Below are positions 5,455 through 11,571 of a DNA stretch of 18,543 bases, one piece after another (position 1 is the stretch's first letter; the number at the start of each line of letters is the position of its first letter). The notes beneath the pieces are model-generated. The model did no database searches, was not told the DNA's origin, and saw nothing but the letters and a program-made list of their open reading frames with translations. Position numbers and translations under genes: made by a program. The DNA comes from Halieaceae bacterium. Its GTDB lineage: Bacteria > Pseudomonadota > Gammaproteobacteria > Pseudomonadales > Halieaceae. The DNA lies in the NCBI GenBank assembly GCA_009886815.1, contig QXYP01000034.1, positions 1-18,543 of the forward strand. The letters run 5' to 3'.

Positions 5455-5769
5455 ATGAGTGCAGATAAAGATCTATTAGTAGATATTCAAATCGTCGGCG
5501 GTTGCGGTGCCACCATGTACCTTAAAACGAGCGATGCATTTCACAAGCGGATGCAAACTGATGACCCACTGTATTTAGGTGATCAGCTAATCACTTCATG
5601 CTTTCGCAATAACACTCGAGGCATCGATAGAAACTGGGGTGTGTTTAAGCACGGTGACCAGCACCTCGAATATCCTATAGGCTGGTGGCAAGATGATGTG
5701 GCTCGAGGAAATACCCGGCTCGGTTATGAGCAGTGGGTCAGCCTTAAAATGCAGAATGAGGAATCATAA
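5455..5769 (+). CDS. 104-residue hypothetical protein
   Basis: The start at 5455 is fixed by GGAGG five bases upstream, and the site directly abuts the last AGAAAAT repeat. The product begins MSADKDLLVDIQIVGGCGATMYL and is rich in aromatic residues later (HLEYPIGWWQDDVA). Predicted mostly beta strand, soluble. No family is recognised. Its TAA overlaps the next ATG by one base, so the two genes are probably translated together. Confidence 0.65.
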   Translation: MSADKDLLVDIQIVGGCGATMYLKTSDAFHKRMQTDDPLYLGDQLITSCFRNNTRGIDRNWGVFKHGDQHLEYPIGWWQDDVARGNTRLGYEQWVSLKMQNEES

Positions 5770-5936
5770 TGAGTGAGACAGATCCAGAATTAGAGCACGT
5801 ATTCAAGGCGACCGACGCTCTAGTCGCACACTTGGCCAAAGAGTTGGGGCGCACTGAATCTGAATGCGCCACTGCCATGTTTACTTGGCTGGAAGATCGA
5901 CTAGACGCTGAGATCAGCTTTATAACCCTGCACTAA
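5769..5936 (+). CDS. 55-residue acidic helical protein
   Basis: The start overlaps the previous stop (TAATG). The product (MSETDPELEHVFKATDALVAHLAKELGRTESECATAMF... is the general pattern, shown here in part) is predicted to be two or three helices and strongly acidic. It ends 18 bases before cassette copy 4. The function is unknown; small acidic helical proteins of this size often act as inhibitors or adaptors in phages, which is only an analogy. Confidence 0.6.
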   Translation: MSETDPELEHVFKATDALVAHLAKELGRTESECATAMFTWLEDRLDAEISFITLH

Positions 5937-5954
5937 AAATCGGCCAGGTATCCT

Positions 5955-6020
5955 GCCTCCACCAGTTCGGCTGCGGAGGCTTTCTGGTGCCAGCGTGGGC
6001 TACACGTAGAAAATCGGAGA
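5955..6020 (+). terminator. Terminator-leader cassette, copy 4
   Basis: GCCTCC (5955-5960) pairs with GGAGGC (5975-5980), and the inner hairpin is CAG-TTCGG-CTG. Both stems differ from copies 2 and 3 on both sides and stay paired. TTT and CTGGTGCCAG (5984-5993) follow, then CGTG-GGCTA-CACG (5994-6006). The leader then contains AGAAAATCGG, the core of the repeat arrays, and a GGAG site before the ATG at 6027. Confidence 0.85.
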
Positions 6021-6026
6021 GTAGAT

Positions 6027-6191
6027 ATGGATCATGATAAGTGGGTAGAAAATTTCTGCCAGTGCGGAACAGATAAAAACGGCAAATGGAGCGAGGAACT
6101 ATTCGCAGAAGCAGGATGCAACTGCCGTGAAAATTTGCCGGCCTACGGTTATGTCTGGAGCGACGGCGAGCTGGTGGAAGTGGAGGCTTAA
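6027..6191 (+). CDS. 54-residue protein with two CxC motifs
   Basis: The product begins MDHDKWVENFCQCGTDKNGKW's first half and has the motifs C11-Q-C13 and C31-N-C33, then a Trp/Tyr-rich tail (AYGYVWSDGELVEVEA). Four cysteines could bind one zinc ion. GGAG lies about seven bases upstream of the ATG. It is the first gene of a three-gene unit with the 6192 and 6406 genes, with no gap to the next start. Confidence 0.6.
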   Translation: MDHDKWVENFCQCGTDKNGKWSEELFAEAGCNCRENLPAYGYVWSDGELVEVEA

Positions 6192-6413
6192 ATGTTCTGG
6201 AGCAAGAGGCTAACCAAAAATCGCGCGCTCGACATCATCCTGCACAGGGTAGAACCCGAAAGCATGGAGCAGATGATTGCGGCGTGGCAATTCCTAATCG
6301 ACGGCGAATACATATGGACGCTGCCACCCGAGTTTGCCGATAAGGCATCTTGGATGCTCAGCGAAGGTCTAGTGACCGTCAAAAAATCCCAAGGGTGGAG
6401 CTTTTATGAATAA
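6192..6413 (+). CDS. 73-residue hypothetical protein
   Basis: The ATG directly follows the previous TAA. The product (MFWSKRLTKNRALDIILHR...) is basic at its N-terminus and helical in the middle (ESMEQMIAAWQFLIDGEYIWTLP). It ends KSQGWSFYE. Coding support is the tight packing: no gap upstream and an 8-base overlap downstream. No family is recognised. Confidence 0.6.
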   Translation: MFWSKRLTKNRALDIILHRVEPESMEQMIAAWQFLIDGEYIWTLPPEFADKASWMLSEGLVTVKKSQGWSFYE

Positions 6414-6588
6414 CGAACAGGCAGTAATCAGAAAATTGATCATCGAGACAGACCCAAAAACAAAGGCGCGATGGGTGGCGACATCCAACCGCGATCAGAT
6501 GAAGCTACACGATTGGGTCATAGAAACGCTGAACGATAATGCGTGGTTTGACGATGAGCGCGCCCCAGGTAACCGGAAGGATTCTTGA
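6406..6588 (+). CDS. 60-residue hypothetical protein
   Basis: The ATG lies inside the end of the previous gene. The product (MNNEQAVIRKLIIETDPKTKA...) has a strand and basic loop, then a helix (DWVIETLNDNAWFDDERAP). It is the last plus-strand gene before a convergent junction. Its stop lies in the loop of the 9-bp inverted repeat at 6569-6597. The function is unknown. Confidence 0.6.
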   Translation: MNNEQAVIRKLIIETDPKTKARWVATSNRDQMKLHDWVIETLNDNAWFDDERAPGNRKDS

Positions 6589-6646
6589 TCCGGTTACTCC
6601 CACCCCTCAGGAAATCCATTACTTCCTGTAGGGGTGATTTCTTTTC
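6569..6646 (+). terminator. Twin hairpins at the convergent junction
   Basis: The first inverted repeat is GTAACCGGA (6569-6577) with TCCGGTTAC (6589-6597). The second is a 13-bp stem, CACCCCT plus CAGGAA (6601-6613) with TTCCTG and AGGGGTG (6623-6636), one base bulged, followed by ATTTCTTTTC. Read on the plus strand the second is a good intrinsic terminator for the 6027-6588 unit. It overlaps the 3' coding end of the minus-strand HNH gene. Confidence 0.7.
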
Positions 6647-6884
6647 GGTCGGCTATCCCCTTTAAGGTGTTACATCGGTGGTGTAATACCTGCAGGTTGG
6701 TGATCGACCACTGGAGCCCTGGGTGCGTATGCCTTGGCCTGATGTGATCGACGATTGTCCGATCCTTTTTTCGGATCGGTTCGCCGCACCACGAGCACGG
6801 CAGCTTCCGGGCTTCCCAGTTCTTGTTCATGAATCTGGCAAGATCCTGCCACTTGGATGTCTTGTAGAACGGATCACCGGGCAT
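6594..6884 (-). CDS. HNH endonuclease
   Basis: The 96-residue product (from ATG at 6884) is a compact HNH nuclease. It has FYKTSKWQDLARF near the start, the zinc knuckle C30-SW-C33, the DH pair (IVDHIRP, D46-H47), N63 in TNLQ, and LHHRCNTLKG (H68 to K75). This beta-beta-alpha-metal fold cuts DNA. In phages it acts as a homing nuclease or in packaging and restriction. An upstream in-frame ATG at 6977 overlaps the stop of the preceding gene (ATGA) and would add 31 residues translated entirely from repeat array 3. I prefer 6884: homologous proteins start near the FYxSxxW segment, and AGGGGG lies 9 bases upstream, itself part of a repeat unit. The last gene of the leftward operon. Confidence 0.85.
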   Translation of the reverse strand: MPGDPFYKTSKWQDLARFMNKNWEARKLPCSWCGEPIRKKDRTIVDHIRPRHTHPGLQWSITNLQVLHHRCNTLKGIADRKEITPTGSNGFPEGWE

Positions 6885-6885
6885 C

Positions 6886-6974
6886 AGAAAATCCCCCTGC
6901 AGGAAATCTGGCACTCCAGGAAATCTGGCACCCCAGGAAATTTGCCCCACCAGAAAATCGGGGTGCAGAAAATT
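6886..6974. repeat. AGAAAAT repeat array 3, within the HNH reading frame
   Basis: Six cores AG(A/G)AAAT(C/T) start at 6886, 6901, 6918, 6935, 6952 and 6967, in steps of 15 or 17 bases. The array fills the gap between the stop of the zinc-ribbon gene and the likely HNH start and stays open in the HNH frame. Several copies have AGG in place of AGA. It lies in the same orientation as arrays 1 and 2, although the surrounding genes run the other way. Confidence 0.8.
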
Positions 6975-7234
6975 CATTCATCGGCTTCTTCCTCATCGGT
7001 CTCTAGACCGGTATGAATTTCGATCCAGGCTTTGCAGTTCGGGCACTGCCAGTTGGAAATGATGTGGTCCTGGCCCATTGGGCCATCATCGTCACCACCC
7101 CATATGGGTTCTGTCCCGCACAAACATCTCACTAGCATAAGAAAATCCCCGCCTATTACGATTAGGCTCTCAGTATCCGTTATCGTTTCCTTCATGAGCA
7201 TCATGCTCTGAAGCACCCTATCCACATCAGCCAT
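6974..7234 (-). CDS. 86-residue zinc-ribbon protein
   Basis: The N-terminal half is helical (VDRVLQSMMLMKETITDTES). The C-terminal half carries C37-L-C39 and C64-PN-C67 around an acidic loop, a single zinc ribbon, and then an acidic tail (LETDEEEADE). The ATG lies 8 bases inside the end of the methyltransferase gene, and the stop overlaps the upstream HNH ATG, so it is part of the operon. A nucleic-acid- or protein-binding adaptor is likely; no family is named. Confidence 0.65.
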   Translation of the reverse strand: MADVDRVLQSMMLMKETITDTESLIVIGGDFLMLVRCLCGTEPIWGGDDDGPMGQDHIISNWQCPNCKAWIEIHTGLETDEEEADE

Positions 7235-8330
7235 TAATAATTCTGTCTACCACGTCAATCCGCCTACCAATATCCCGCACCACAGGTACGGCAAAGCTAT
7301 TCCCTATTGCCTTGTACCGGGGGGTGTCCGGGGTCTCCTTGTAGTGCATGTACGGCACCTTGGTGTAGTCATCTGGAAATCCCTGCAGGCGCTCACATTC
7401 CATCGGAGTCAGGCGCCTTACCCTCAGATCCTCACCATATGATTGATTCACCACCGGTGGATTAGCTGTGTCCAACGTGTGGCTGACCTCTTCCGACCAG
7501 TTTTTACCGTTTGCCCCGGTCATCCCCGTCTGCACAGCCACCGTGGGGATAAACGTCTCCGTCTCGTAATCGAGCCGAAAACCCTTAGGGCAGCTTAAAG
7601 TCTTGGATACGTCAGGAACCACGATGGGGACGTTGCCACCCCCGGTGCCATACTTTGCAGTGACCGTGGTGCATACGTCACCGACATTCTTCACTCGGCT
7701 GTCTTGTCCGTGGCACTCGTAGACAGAAGAGCTAGGTACAGACTCTCCGGTAGCGTCACTCCTCTCCCCTCTGCTCGGCGGAGAATCCCATCGGAGGCAC
7801 GTTTCGTCAAATAGTACTGCTGCGGCAGGTTGCCATGCACCAAAATATCCGACAACAAAGACACGCCTGCGCCGTTGCGCCACGCCGGCATATTGAGCAT
7901 TAATGACTGAGTATGCGAACCCATACCCGAGTTCTGCCAGACCCCCGATGAAGGAACCAAAGTCCCGTCCTCTTCCCGATGACAGTACTCCGGGGACATT
8001 TTCCCAAACGATCCAGCGGGGCTTCTTTCGTTGAGCCAGTTTAAGAAATCCGAGCGCGAGGTTGCCGCGCTCATCATCCATTCCTCCTCTGAGTCCTGCG
8101 ACACTGAAGGACTGGCAGGGAGTTCCGGCGATGAGAACATCGAGATTTGATCCATATTGGTCTGCTCCTATTGTCGTAAAATCATCGTGCAACGGCACCC
8201 CAGGGTAGTGGTGCTGTAGAACACACCGTGGAAATTCCTCAATCTCAGAGTAGAACTGAGGCTCCCACCCGAGAGGTTCCCACGCCACGGTGGCTGCCTC
8301 TATGCCACTGCATACGCTCCCATAAATCAT
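7227..8330 (-). CDS. dcm: DNA cytosine-5 methyltransferase (Dcm-like)
   Basis: This enzyme transfers a methyl group from S-adenosylmethionine to C5 of cytosine. All key motifs are present in the 367-residue product: the AdoMet site GSVCSGIEAA (motif I, 4-13), catalytic PCQS with Cys72 (motif IV), ENV (110-112, VI), QRRRR (152-156, VIII), RLTPMECERLQGFPDDY (IX) and GNS (343-345, X). The target-recognition region between VIII and IX includes TAKYGTGGGNVP and DYETETFIPTVAVQTG, typical of phage enzymes. The ATG at 8330 is preferred because it begins right before motif I and overlaps a 26-codon ORF (ATGA); an in-frame GTG at 8393 would add 21 residues. A likely role is protection from restriction; no cognate restriction enzyme is seen. 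Confidence 0.93.
   Translation of the reverse strand: MIYGSVCSGIEAATVAWEPLGWEPQFYSEIEEFPRCVLQHHYPGVPLHDDFTTIGADQYGSNLDVLIAGTPCQSFSVAGLRGGMDDERGNLALGFLKLAQRKKPRWIVWENVPGVLSSGRGRDFGSFIGGLAELGYGFAYSVINAQYAGVAQRRRRVFVVGYFGAWQPAAAVLFDETCLRWDSPPSRGERSDATGESVPSSSVYECHGQDSRVKNVGDVCTTVTAKYGTGGGNVPIVVPDVSKTLSCPKGFRLDYETETFIPTVAVQTGMTGANGKNWSEEVSHTLDTANPPVVNQSYGEDLRVRRLTPMECERLQGFPDDYTKVPYMHYKETPDTPRYKAIGNSFAVPVVRDIGRRIDVVDRIING
7691..8155 (-). CDS. Possible overprinted ORF nested in the methyltransferase gene
   Basis: A 154-codon frame lies wholly inside the methyltransferase gene, on the same strand but in another frame, and begins MDQISMFSSPELPASPSVSQ. AGGAG lies nine bases upstream of its ATG, a proper ribosome site that the methyltransferase frame does not need. 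The C-terminal part, ILRRAEGRGVTLPESLYLAL, resembles proteins I recall being annotated near phage cytosine methyltransferases. That likeness may simply reflect conservation of the enzyme frame. It could be a real dual-coding gene or an artefact; the ribosome site and length favour a second look. Confidence 0.35.
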   Translation of the reverse strand: MDQISMFSSPELPASPSVSQDSEEEWMMSAATSRSDFLNWLNERSPAGSFGKMSPEYCHREEDGTLVPSSGVWQNSGMGSHTQSLMLNMPAWRNGAGVSLLSDILVHGNLPQQYYLTKRASDGILRRAEGRGVTLPESLYLALLSTSATDKTAE

Positions 8331-8407
8331 AGCGTCCCGCTCATGGCCAGGACCGCAAGTGTCACTAGGCAGATCAGGGCAAAGGCAATCCACATTTCAT
8401 TATCCAT
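8327..8407 (-). CDS. 26-residue membrane peptide upstream of dcm
   Basis: The peptide MDNEMWIAFALICLVTLAVL (plus AMSGTL) is a single hydrophobic helix with an acidic N-terminus. GGAG lies 6 bases before its ATG. Its stop TGA overlaps the methyltransferase ATG (ATGA), which suggests translation of one feeds the other. It also overlaps the stop of the 8400 gene. It could be a true membrane mini-protein or a leader ORF for the methyltransferase. Confidence 0.5.
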   Translation of the reverse strand: MDNEMWIAFALICLVTLAVLAMSGTL

Positions 8408-8651
8408 TGAGTATCTCCACGGTAGGGTCTTCGCTGATGTTGTAGGGGCGCTCGATGATGATCCGGTGGGGTAATTTCTCGGCATATTTCAGCATCGACC
8501 TTGTAAACTTTTTATTGCTTTTGTGGCTCCTTTGGAACCCACAATACCTGGTTCTAAAATGCGACCACGGCTTCGGGCCCTTCCCGGCCTCCTGCTTGAG
8601 AATCTCATTGAGCACATTGTCATCAAAATACGGCGCTTTTTTGGGGTTCAA
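8400..8651 (-). CDS. 83-residue basic hypothetical protein (TTG start)
   Basis: The product begins MNPKKAPYFDDNVLNEILKQ and has a very basic middle (RTRYCGFQRSHKSNKKFTRS) before an acidic end (ISEDPTVEILNG). Nucleic-acid binding is plausible. There is no suitable ATG; a TTG at 8651 lies eight bases after a perfect GGAGG, which supports it as the start. An ATG four bases further upstream is out of frame and too close to the site. Half-sites TGAACC overlap this start, so a bound protein there could block translation initiation or transcription. No family is recognised. Confidence 0.6.
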   Translation of the reverse strand: MNPKKAPYFDDNVLNEILKQEAGKGPKPWSHFRTRYCGFQRSHKSNKKFTRSMLKYAEKLPHRIIIERPYNISEDPTVEILNG

Positions 8652-8843
8652 GGTTCATACCTCCGCTATACCCATAGTTTTTATTACTTATCTCTCTTTA
8701 TTTATATATATATATATATTTCAATATTTATATAAATAGATTGAACCTTGAACCTTTTGCTCTGTGAAGTAACAGGTAGGCCAAATAAAAAAAGTTCAAC
8801 CTCCGCAAAAAGTATGAACCGGTTCAACCTTAAGTCTGAACTT
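8645..8843. promoter_or_regulatory. AT-rich spacer with clustered TGAACC operator-like sites
   Basis: A 13-bp inverted repeat, GGTTCAAGGTTCA (8645-8657) and TGAACCTTGAACC (8742-8754), flanks an AT-rich core with a long TA run (about 8700-8740). Each arm contains two TGAACC half-sites seven bases apart. Further half-sites follow: GTTCAACC (8794-8801), the perfect 12-bp palindrome TGAACCGGTTCA (8815-8826), and TGAACTTTTCA (8836-8846). This reads as an operator cluster, or as a replication origin with initiator boxes and a melting region. A minus-strand promoter for the 8400-6594 genes (TTGAAA at 8724-8719) may lie in the AT-rich core. Confidence 0.65.
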
Positions 8844-8844
8844 T

Positions 8845-11013
8845 TCAATTATTTGGCCAAGCTTGGTTCTTCACCTCTTCGATCTCGGCTGCATCGGAAT
8901 CTTCGAGATGTTTGAGCACCGCAAGTGTGAACCGCTCATTATCGGCCTCCAATTCGGCCTTTAAATCCGCCTTACACCAGTAGTGATTATTCGTACCCCG
9001 GATCTTTTTGCGCTTCGTCTTGTCGTATCCCAGACTTTTTAGGATGGAACCTATTCTTGACGAGTTCCAACCGTAGGCACCCAGGGACTCACCTAGTGCT
9101 TTCATCTCGGGCCAGGTGAAAATTTCCCCCAGCTCATCGAGGCATTCGACCAGTATTTTCTCTGCATCGCTCCGGCTCTCAGAGACCATTCGCTGCTTGT
9201 GCCACCCAGTGTCAGGCGGAAAATTGGGGTCAAATCCCTCCAGGCTGACATCCAACAGCCACCCTCTCAGAGACCCAGCGCGCTCGCGATAGGCATGGTG
9301 AAAGGCGTGCCAATAGTCGTCCGTGCGCTCCAGCAGCATCTCAGCGTGGGATTCAAACTTGGTATAGAGAGGCACCCAGCGCCGGTCACCCTGCTCGAGC
9401 GCCAAGGCGTCGGGGTAGTTGGTAAAGGCTATGTAGTTGGTCACATTGGGCACCTCGATCCCGTCGCGCCCCTTCTTGATCAGGACAATGCTCTCGTTGG
9501 TGATAAGCGGTTTCAGGGCATTCATGACCTCATGCCGGTTTGTCCCCCTGATGCGGATCTCCTCTATGGCGCGTACACACTTGCCCTCCGCGTAGGAGTT
9601 AAACTGCGAGTGGATCTCGGCGATGCTAATGTCCCCGACGTTGGGGCCACCCATGACGGCCGCCAATATGTTCTTGATACTGCTCTTACCATCGCCGTTG
9701 ACACCGCAGATAATGGGCGCCCAGAGGATCTTCTTACCCGGGTGCTGGACGTTGTGAGCCATCCACTGGATGACCATACGGCCGTATTTCTCATCATCGA
9801 ACCAGTCCAGAAAATGGCGCTCGATGACCCCTACCGCCCCATCCACGGCCCAGAACTCATCGACCTCTGGCACCGTTCGAGGCATGTAGGTGTTCACCAC
9901 ATCGACCCCGTTGTAGTTGAAAATCTCCCCCTGACTGGGGTCATACATGGCCGCATAAATCTGCGGCACCTTGACCACATCCTGCATAAAGTCGGTCGGC
10001 CTCATGCGCTTGGGGCGCCCCTCTGGCGTCTGAATCCACGTATTAGCCTGCTGGAATGCCGTATTGAAGTTCGGTGGCTTGAACTCCGCCCCGGTACTCA
10101 ACTGCCGCCACAGGCCAGGCCCAGCCATAAACACAAAATCATTCCAGTTGACCTTAAGGAACCCCACCTGATTTTTAGCGTTGGGCGTGCCGCCACCTAT
10201 GACCTGAAAATCCCCCTCAACCCCAGCAATGACGCGGCTTTCGTACTTACCCATGCCACTCTCGATGATGTCGTCGAGCTCACCGTTCCAGAACCGCTCC
10301 GACCTTTCTGACCCCCGCTGCGCGATGGCCTGACCGTATGCCATGAAGTGGTTACGGATTTCATCAGGCGTCTTGCCCTCGAAAATCAGGTGGTTGGTGA
10401 TCACCAGCGCCGAAGCGTGGATGTTGTTGCCGGCATTGAGATCCTGCTGAGCCTGGCTGAGATCCTGCTCGCTACTCTCAGCTCCGCCCTCACCATTTCT
10501 CCTGCGGCCCATCAGGGACTCTAAGAGCGGCTCTGGACAGGGCTGGAGCTCGCTCTTATGTGGCAGTTCGTTGTCCGTTATGACCTTGCCAAACTTAAGG
10601 TGTAACAGCTGGTTGCCGGTCTTCACGTCGATATGGTCTAGCCACCCGTCACAGCTGGATTTGCTGGTGTGCTGGTCGCCGCGGGTAAACACCCAGTGCA
10701 GTGAGCGCCCCTTAGAGCCCTCCTGCACACACTCTGGCATCTCCTCGAGCCCCAGGGTGTGGGCCAGGGTCTGCAAATCCATGATCTGCTCACCCTTTTC
10801 ATCGGCCTTGTTGCCGTCATAGTCCAGCAATACGGCCTCATCTAGGACTACGCCAATGGCCTTGGCATTCCGATAGTCGGAGATGTGGGTGTATGTCTGC
10901 CCGTCAGCGTACTTTCTGGGGACGCCGTTCTCCATGATGGGGATAACGCGGTAACCCTGCTCGTGCACCATGCGGACGGTTTCCTCGATCCACGCCTCCC
11001 TATCGTCGCTCAT
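8845..11013 (-). CDS. Primase-polymerase / SF3 (D5-like) helicase fusion
   Basis: The 722-residue protein joins two replication activities. The N-terminal 150 residues look like an archaeo-eukaryotic-type primase: DYD metal-binding motif (D64, D66), SLH (S104, H106) and a third acid in DHIDVK (D129). The central and C-terminal part is an SF3 helicase of the D5/DUF5906 type: Walker A GVNGDGKSS (437-445), Walker B-like RAIEEI (481-486), motif C NYIAFTNYPDAL (526-537) and an arginine finger in GDRRW (544-545). A winged-helix-like tail follows (about 610-690). It would prime and unwind DNA at the phage origin. Its ATG overlaps the stop of the 11010 gene (ATGA). No DNA polymerase gene is in this window, so it may lie elsewhere or come from the host. 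Confidence 0.92.
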   Translation of the reverse strand: MSDDREAWIEETVRMVHEQGYRVIPIMENGVPRKYADGQTYTHISDYRNAKAIGVVLDEAVLLDYDGNKADEKGEQIMDLQTLAHTLGLEEMPECVQEGSKGRSLHWVFTRGDQHTSKSSCDGWLDHIDVKTGNQLLHLKFGKVITDNELPHKSELQPCPEPLLESLMGRRRNGEGGAESSEQDLSQAQQDLNAGNNIHASALVITNHLIFEGKTPDEIRNHFMAYGQAIAQRGSERSERFWNGELDDIIESGMGKYESRVIAGVEGDFQVIGGGTPNAKNQVGFLKVNWNDFVFMAGPGLWRQLSTGAEFKPPNFNTAFQQANTWIQTPEGRPKRMRPTDFMQDVVKVPQIYAAMYDPSQGEIFNYNGVDVVNTYMPRTVPEVDEFWAVDGAVGVIERHFLDWFDDEKYGRMVIQWMAHNVQHPGKKILWAPIICGVNGDGKSSIKNILAAVMGGPNVGDISIAEIHSQFNSYAEGKCVRAIEEIRIRGTNRHEVMNALKPLITNESIVLIKKGRDGIEVPNVTNYIAFTNYPDALALEQGDRRWVPLYTKFESHAEMLLERTDDYWHAFHHAYRERAGSLRGWLLDVSLEGFDPNFPPDTGWHKQRMVSESRSDAEKILVECLDELGEIFTWPEMKALGESLGAYGWNSSRIGSILKSLGYDKTKRKKIRGTNNHYWCKADLKAELEADNERFTLAVLKHLEDSDAAEIEEVKNQAWPNN

Positions 11014-11228
11014 TCAATGGTCTCCACCATCTGACCCATCTGGTTAAAAGTGATCCGACCTTCCATGGCTTTGCCCTCTACTTCCCACTCGACCCAGTAC
11101 CACTCGAGATCGGAATTGGCGCCATGGGGGCACTGCATCCATGTGATGCGATGCACCGGGACGTAAACCTCAGTCTCCTTAGCGACGATCACCTTCACTA
11201 CCATCAGTCTTCCAAGCTTCCCTTTCAT
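11010..11228 (-). CDS. 72-residue hypothetical protein before primase
   Basis: The product begins MKGKLGRLMVVKVIVAKETEVYVPVH and is mostly beta strand, with a Trp-rich middle (ITWMQCPHGANSDLEWYWVEW). AGGAG precedes the ATG at good distance. The stop overlaps the primase ATG. It lies in the operon headed by the HTH gene at 11230-11472. No family is recognised; position suggests a replication or regulatory accessory factor. Confidence 0.65.
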   Translation of the reverse strand: MKGKLGRLMVVKVIVAKETEVYVPVHRITWMQCPHGANSDLEWYWVEWEVEGKAMEGRITFNQMGQMVETIE

Positions 11229-11229
11229 A

Positions 11230-11472
11230 TCAAAACACTCCTATAAAGACTTCCGGGCAGAGGATCCTAGCGTCTAGCAGGCCATCTGTGTCACGGTGAA
11301 ACCGAGCCGCCCACAACGGTGGCATGCGCTGGTCGGTTGCCGTCTTGGCGACTGCTTGCCGGGTCACGCCAATGACCTCCGCTGCCACCTCGAAGGTTAC
11401 ATAATGGCGCATCACCATCTCCCAAACCTGGGGCTTCACCTTCTCTCTGTAGTTGTTCGGATTGCGTTTCAT
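11230..11472 (-). CDS. HTH (Cro/YdaS-like) regulator
   Basis: The 80-residue product has a helix-turn-helix at about 26-47 (TFEVAAEVIGVTRQAVAKTA) and the tail DGLLDARILCPEVF, which matches the RxxLRPD-like end of Cro/YdaS repressors. AAGGAGG upstream gives strong translation. It is the first gene of the leftward operon, directly next to the divergent promoter region, where it probably binds. The 17-base interrupted palindrome at 11555-11571 is a candidate operator. The call as a repressor rests on fold and position; whether it represses itself or the opposite arm is not visible. Confidence 0.75.
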   Translation of the reverse strand: MKRNPNNYREKVKPQVWEMVMRHYVTFEVAAEVIGVTRQAVAKTATDQRMPPLWAARFHRDTDGLLDARILCPEVFIGVF

Positions 11473-11503
11473 GCTTTTCCTCCTTGGTATAAAGCGAACG
11501 AAG

Positions 11504-11571
11504 TATTGCCTGAGAAGAAATAACTTGTCAACCGTTTTATCCTGCGGTAGGCTGATCTCTTCTCGAGAGAT
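11504..11571. promoter_or_regulatory. Divergent promoters with overlapping -35 boxes and an operator-like palindrome
   Basis: On the plus strand TTGTCA (11525-11530), a 17-base spacer and TAGGCT (11548-11553) form a promoter. On the minus strand TTGACA (11532-11527) overlaps it, with a weaker AATACT (11507-11502) 19 bases away. The two -35 boxes share bases, so RNA polymerase could use only one at a time. ATCTCT (11555-11560) and AGAGAT (11566-11571), five bases apart, form a likely operator around the plus-strand start site. Confidence 0.6.

Noticed and set aside
8815..8830. tRNA T-arm (GGTTCAACC)
   Set aside because: The match is part of the TGAACC repeat family and no acceptor or anticodon stem surrounds it.
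9199..10311. 370-codon plus-strand ORF antisense to the primase-helicase gene
   Set aside because: It mirrors a strongly supported gene, has no recognisable domain and no ribosome site; a shadow of codon bias.
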